From Halomonas alimentaria (GTDB taxonomy: Bacteria > Pseudomonadota > Gammaproteobacteria > Pseudomonadales > Halomonadaceae): a DNA stretch of 64,000 nt. The stretch's first letter is position 1. Every line of letters starts with the position of its first letter. The position numbers and the translations under genes were made by a program. Below are positions 61,151 to 64,000 of this stretch, piece by piece. The stretch is from contig NZ_WUTT01000001.1 in the NCBI RefSeq assembly GCF_009902005.1, positions 2,384,227 to 2,448,226 of the forward strand, read 5' to 3'. The notes beneath the pieces are model-generated. The model made no database searches. It saw only the letters and a program-made list of their open reading frames with translations, and was not told where the DNA came from.

Positions 61151-62467
61151 ATGACGAACAACGACTCGCGCGTGCTGCGCGCCGAACTGCTGAGCTTCGA
61201 TGCCGACCCCGGCGACGACGATACCCCGGCACCGGGCAGCGTGCGCCACCACCCCGATGGCGCAGTATGGATCGAGAACGGCCGCATCCGCGCCGTGGAC
61301 GACTACGCCGCCCTGGCCCCCGAACTGCCGCCGGGCATCGAGGTGGTCGACCACCGCGGCAAGCTGATCAGCCCCGGCTTTATCGACAGCCATGTCCACT
61401 ACGTGCAGCTGGAGATCATCGCCTCCTACGGGCGACAGCTGCTCGACTGGCTGAACGACTACACCTTCCCCGAGGAGCTGCGCTTCGCCGACCCCGACCA
61501 CGCCGCCGCACTCTCCGAGGCCTTCCTCGACGAGCTGCTGCGGGTCGGCACCACCACCGCCCAGGTGTTCTGCTCGAGCCACCCCACCTCGGTGGACGCC
61601 TTCTTCGCGGCGAGCCACCGCCGCGGCCTCTGCATGCTGGCCGGCAAGGTGCTGATGGACCGCCACGCGCCTGAGGGGCTCACCGACGATGTCGTGGGCG
61701 GCATCCGCGACAGCGAGCGTCTGATCAGCGACTGGCACGGCAAGGGGCGGCTAGGCTACAGCCTGACCCCGCGCTTCGCCCCCACCTCCACCCGCGCGCA
61801 GCTCGACGCCACAGGCGCGCTGCTGCGCAACGACGAAAGCCTCTGGCTGCAGACCCACCTCGCCGAGAACACCGGCGAGCTCGACTGGGTAGCCGAGCTC
61901 TTCCCCGGCAGCCGCGACTACCTCGAGGTCTACGAGCGCTCCGGCCTGGTGGGGCCGCGCAGCACCTTCGCCCACGGCATCCACCTCGACCAGGAGATGC
62001 GCGGGCGGCTCGCCGAGCGCGGCGCCAACCTCGCCTTCTGCCCCAGCTCCAACCTCTTCCTGGGCAGCGGGCTCTTCGACCGCCAGGCCGCCCGGCAGAT
62101 GGGGCTCAATGTCACCTACGCCAGTGACGTGGGGGGCGGCACCGACCTCTCGGGGCTCGCCACGCTCAAGGCCGCCTACCAGGTGGGCCAGCTGCGCGGC
62201 CAGCCGCTCACCGCCTGGCAGGGCCTCTATGGCCTGACCCTGGGCAACGCCCGGGCGCTCTCGCTGGATGACCGCATCGGCCGCCTGGCGCCGGGCATGG
62301 ATGCCGACCTGGTGGTGCTCGACCCCGCCGCCACGCCACTGCTGGCGCGGCGCACCGCGCGCAGCCGGAGCCTGGCCGAGACCCTCTTCGCGCTGATGAT
62401 GATGGGCGACGACCGTAGCGTGGCCGAGACCTGGGCAGGCGGCCGGCTCCAGCATCAGCATGACTAG
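61151..62467 (+). CDS. guaD: Guanine deaminase
   Basis: A 438-residue amidohydrolase that converts guanine to xanthine. Zinc ligands are in SPGFIDSHVHYVQ, QTHLAENTGELDW, FAHGIHLDQEM and YASDVGGGTDLS; the loop QVFCSSHPTSVDAFF fits guanine deaminase. The ATG at 61151 lacks a clear Shine-Dalgarno; an in-frame TTG at 61109 behind GAAGG is an alternative. It feeds the xanthine dehydrogenase encoded just upstream. Confidence 0.93.
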   Translation: MTNNDSRVLRAELLSFDADPGDDDTPAPGSVRHHPDGAVWIENGRIRAVDDYAALAPELPPGIEVVDHRGKLISPGFIDSHVHYVQLEIIASYGRQLLDWLNDYTFPEELRFADPDHAAALSEAFLDELLRVGTTTAQVFCSSHPTSVDAFFAASHRRGLCMLAGKVLMDRHAPEGLTDDVVGGIRDSERLISDWHGKGRLGYSLTPRFAPTSTRAQLDATGALLRNDESLWLQTHLAENTGELDWVAELFPGSRDYLEVYERSGLVGPRSTFAHGIHLDQEMRGRLAERGANLAFCPSSNLFLGSGLFDRQAARQMGLNVTYASDVGGGTDLSGLATLKAAYQVGQLRGQPLTAWQGLYGLTLGNARALSLDDRIGRLAPGMDADLVVLDPAATPLLARRTARSRSLAETLFALMMMGDDRSVAETWAGGRLQHQHD

Positions 62468-62470
62468 GCA

Positions 62471-63070
62471 CTATTGGCGATGGCGGGCGGCATCCACCAG
62501 CCGGAACAGGATCAGGGCGGCGACCACGGCGACCACCAGCATCGGCAGGCGATAGTCGGCCCGGGTCAGGATCCACAGGTGGGTGGCAGCCAGCGCCGCC
62601 GAGACGTAGACCAGGCGATGCAGCCAGTGCCAGGCGCGCTCCCCCATGGCCTGACGCACTCGCCGGAAGGAGGTGAGCGCCAGGGGCACCAGCAACACAA
62701 GGCCCACCACTCCGTAGCGCACATAGGGAAGGTCCTGCATGTCGTGCCAGATCCACTCCCAGGCCCAGTATTGTTCCAGCCCCATCCACGCCAGGGCGTG
62801 GGCACAGAGCCAGGCGAAGGCCCATAGCCCCACCTGGCGTCGAGCGATCATGATGCCTACCCAGCCGGTGAGCCGGAAGGCGGGGCTGAAGGCGATGGTG
62901 GCCAGCAGCAGGGCCAGGCCGATGCGCCCGGTCAGGTGCACCATCGCCTCCTCGGGGACGACGCCGAGGTCATCCTGCCCCCAGCGCCAGGCGAGCCACA
63001 GCGCCGGCAGCAGGCCGGACGTCAGCACCAGCAGGCGGAACATCAGCACCGGGCCCTTGGCGATCGACAT
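62471..63070 (-). CDS. msrQ: Heme-binding membrane subunit MsrQ
   Basis: A 199-residue membrane protein with about six helices and histidines for heme (VHLTGRIGLALLL, CAHALAWMGLEQY, HWLHRLVYVSAALAATHLW). It passes electrons from the respiratory chain to MsrP. The ATG at 63070 follows GGGGAG; a longer open frame is not needed. It lies 14 bases downstream of msrP and is convergent with guaD. Confidence 0.92.
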   Translation of the reverse strand: MSIAKGPVLMFRLLVLTSGLLPALWLAWRWGQDDLGVVPEEAMVHLTGRIGLALLLATIAFSPAFRLTGWVGIMIARRQVGLWAFAWLCAHALAWMGLEQYWAWEWIWHDMQDLPYVRYGVVGLVLLVPLALTSFRRVRQAMGERAWHWLHRLVYVSAALAATHLWILTRADYRLPMLVVAVVAALILFRLVDAARHRQ

Positions 63071-63084
63071 GCGACTCCCCGTCG

Positions 63085-63999
63085 TCAGAAGTGCTCGTTC
63101 AGGTCCATACCGGCGTAGAGCCCGGCGACCTCCTCGGCATAGCCGTTGAACATCAGCGTCTCGCGCTTGCCGCGCTCGCCGATACGCCGCTCCCGGGCCT
63201 GGCTCCACCGCGGGTGATCCACCTCGGGATTGACGTTGGCGTAGAAGCCATACTCCTCGGGGTTCTGCTCCATCCAGGCGCTCACCGGCCGCTCCTCGGT
63301 GAGGGTGATGCGCACCACCGCCTTGATGCTCTTGAAACCGTACTTCCAGGGCACCACCAGGCGGATCGGTGCGCCGTTCTGGTTGGGCATCACCTCGCCG
63401 TACATGCCCACCGCCAGCAGGGTAAGCGGATGCATCGCCTCGTCGATACGCAGCGCCTCACGGTAGGGCCAGTCGAGGATCGAGCTCTTCTGGCCACGCA
63501 GGTTCTCGGGGTCATGGATCGACTCGAAGTGCACGTAGCGGGCCCTTGAGGTGGGAGCATGGCGCTTGAGCAGGTCGGCCAGCGGGAAGCCGACCCAGGG
63601 AATCACCATGGACCACGCCTCGACGCAGCGCAGCCGATAGATACGCTCCTCCAGGGTCTCACGCTTCAGCACCTCCTCCAGCGCCAGGGTGCCGGGCTTG
63701 CCCACCTCGCCATCGATGGTGAGTGACCAGGGGTCGGTAATCAGCTTGTGGGCATAGACCTCGGGATCACTCTTGCGGACCCCGAGCTCGTAGAAGTTGT
63801 TGTAGGCGGTGGCATCCTTGCGGTGCGTAAGGGTCTCGCCACCGGCGAATCCACGTGATGGCAGGTCGCCTTCGAGCCTGTCGGCCAGGCTCTCCTGCCA
63901 GGCGTAGGCGCTGCTCGGCAGCAGCAGCCCCGGCGCCAACGCCGCGGCGCCCAGGGCCGCCCCGCCCTGGATAAAGCGCCGTCGCTGGCGAAACAGCTC
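63085..63999 (-). CDS. msrP: Periplasmic methionine sulfoxide reductase MsrP (partial)
   Basis: A partial molybdopterin enzyme that repairs oxidised methionines in periplasmic proteins. The frame stays open to the window edge. A twin-arginine signal is visible (RRRFIQGG, then a hydrophobic stretch ending at SSAYA). Cofactor binding shows in [19 protein letters not shown], with the Cys ligand to molybdenum, and in [16 protein letters not shown]. Only the first residues are missing. msrQ follows by 14 bases. Confidence 0.93.
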   Translation of the reverse strand, partial: ELFRQRRRFIQGGAALGAAALAPGLLLPSSAYAWQESLADRLEGDLPSRGFAGGETLTHRKDATAYNNFYELGVRKSDPEVYAHKLITDPWSLTIDGEVGKPGTLALEEVLKRETLEERIYRLRCVEAWSMVIPWVGFPLADLLKRHAPTSRARYVHFESIHDPENLRGQKSSILDWPYREALRIDEAMHPLTLLAVGMYGEVMPNQNGAPIRLVVPWKYGFKSIKAVVRITLTEERPVSAWMEQNPEEYGFYANVNPEVDHPRWSQARERRIGERGKRETLMFNGYAEEVAGLYAGMDLNEHF

Positions 64000-64000
64000 T

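Noticed and set aside
1..64000. tRNA, rRNA, riboswitch or replication origin
   Set aside because: No stretch with the expected conserved sequence was noticed on either strand when reading; a dedicated covariance-model scan was not possible.

Overview
The window looks like a chromosomal segment of a high-GC gammaproteobacterium, most likely Halomonadaceae (Halomonas or a relative). This is judged from gene content and codon style (TRAP transporter, nfo, hrpB, msrPQ, molybdenum hydroxylase operon), not from a marker gene; no rRNA or tRNA was seen.

Bases 1 to about 34,400 form a defence-rich accessory region. A cut-off gene with a CHC2-type zinc finger lies at the left edge. A leftward BREX type 1-like operon follows (transcribed from 18,878 down to 792): brxE, brxA, brxB, brxC, pglX split into two overlapping genes, a DUF262/HNH protein of the GmrSD/BrxU type, a Fic protein, pglZ, brxL and two small uncharacterised genes. 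Most junctions overlap or are a few bases apart. The exception is a 201-base gap before pglZ that carries a 24-bp palindrome and three TTGTGGNTCA boxes. Further right are a second Fic protein with its own promoter and palindrome, a SWIM-SNF2 helicase, a DUF4236 protein, a MntA/HepT toxin-antitoxin pair, and a leftward condensin-like operon (MksB-, MksE-, MksF- and MksG/JetD-like proteins) whose last gene is coupled to rmuC.

Bases 34,900 to 45,200 are housekeeping genes broken by mobile DNA: an M48 protease, a Spy-like periplasmic protein, nfo and a GNAT acetyltransferase; then an IS1182-family element with a CTAG duplication inserted immediately downstream of a tnpB gene; then a DctPQM TRAP transporter, a small lipoprotein and an RluF-like pseudouridine synthase with a repetitive lysine-rich tail.

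Bases 45,400 to 64,000 hold a P-type cation ATPase, a DUF2339/DUF3999 pair ending in a CTAG-bounded MITE-like repeat, hrpB, a ParE-type toxin-antitoxin pair, and a purine catabolism cluster. In the last, a RutR-like TetR regulator is divergent from xdhABC and guaD, so guanine would be deaminated to xanthine and xanthine oxidised to urate. The methionine sulfoxide reductase genes msrQ and msrP (cut by the window end) close the segment.
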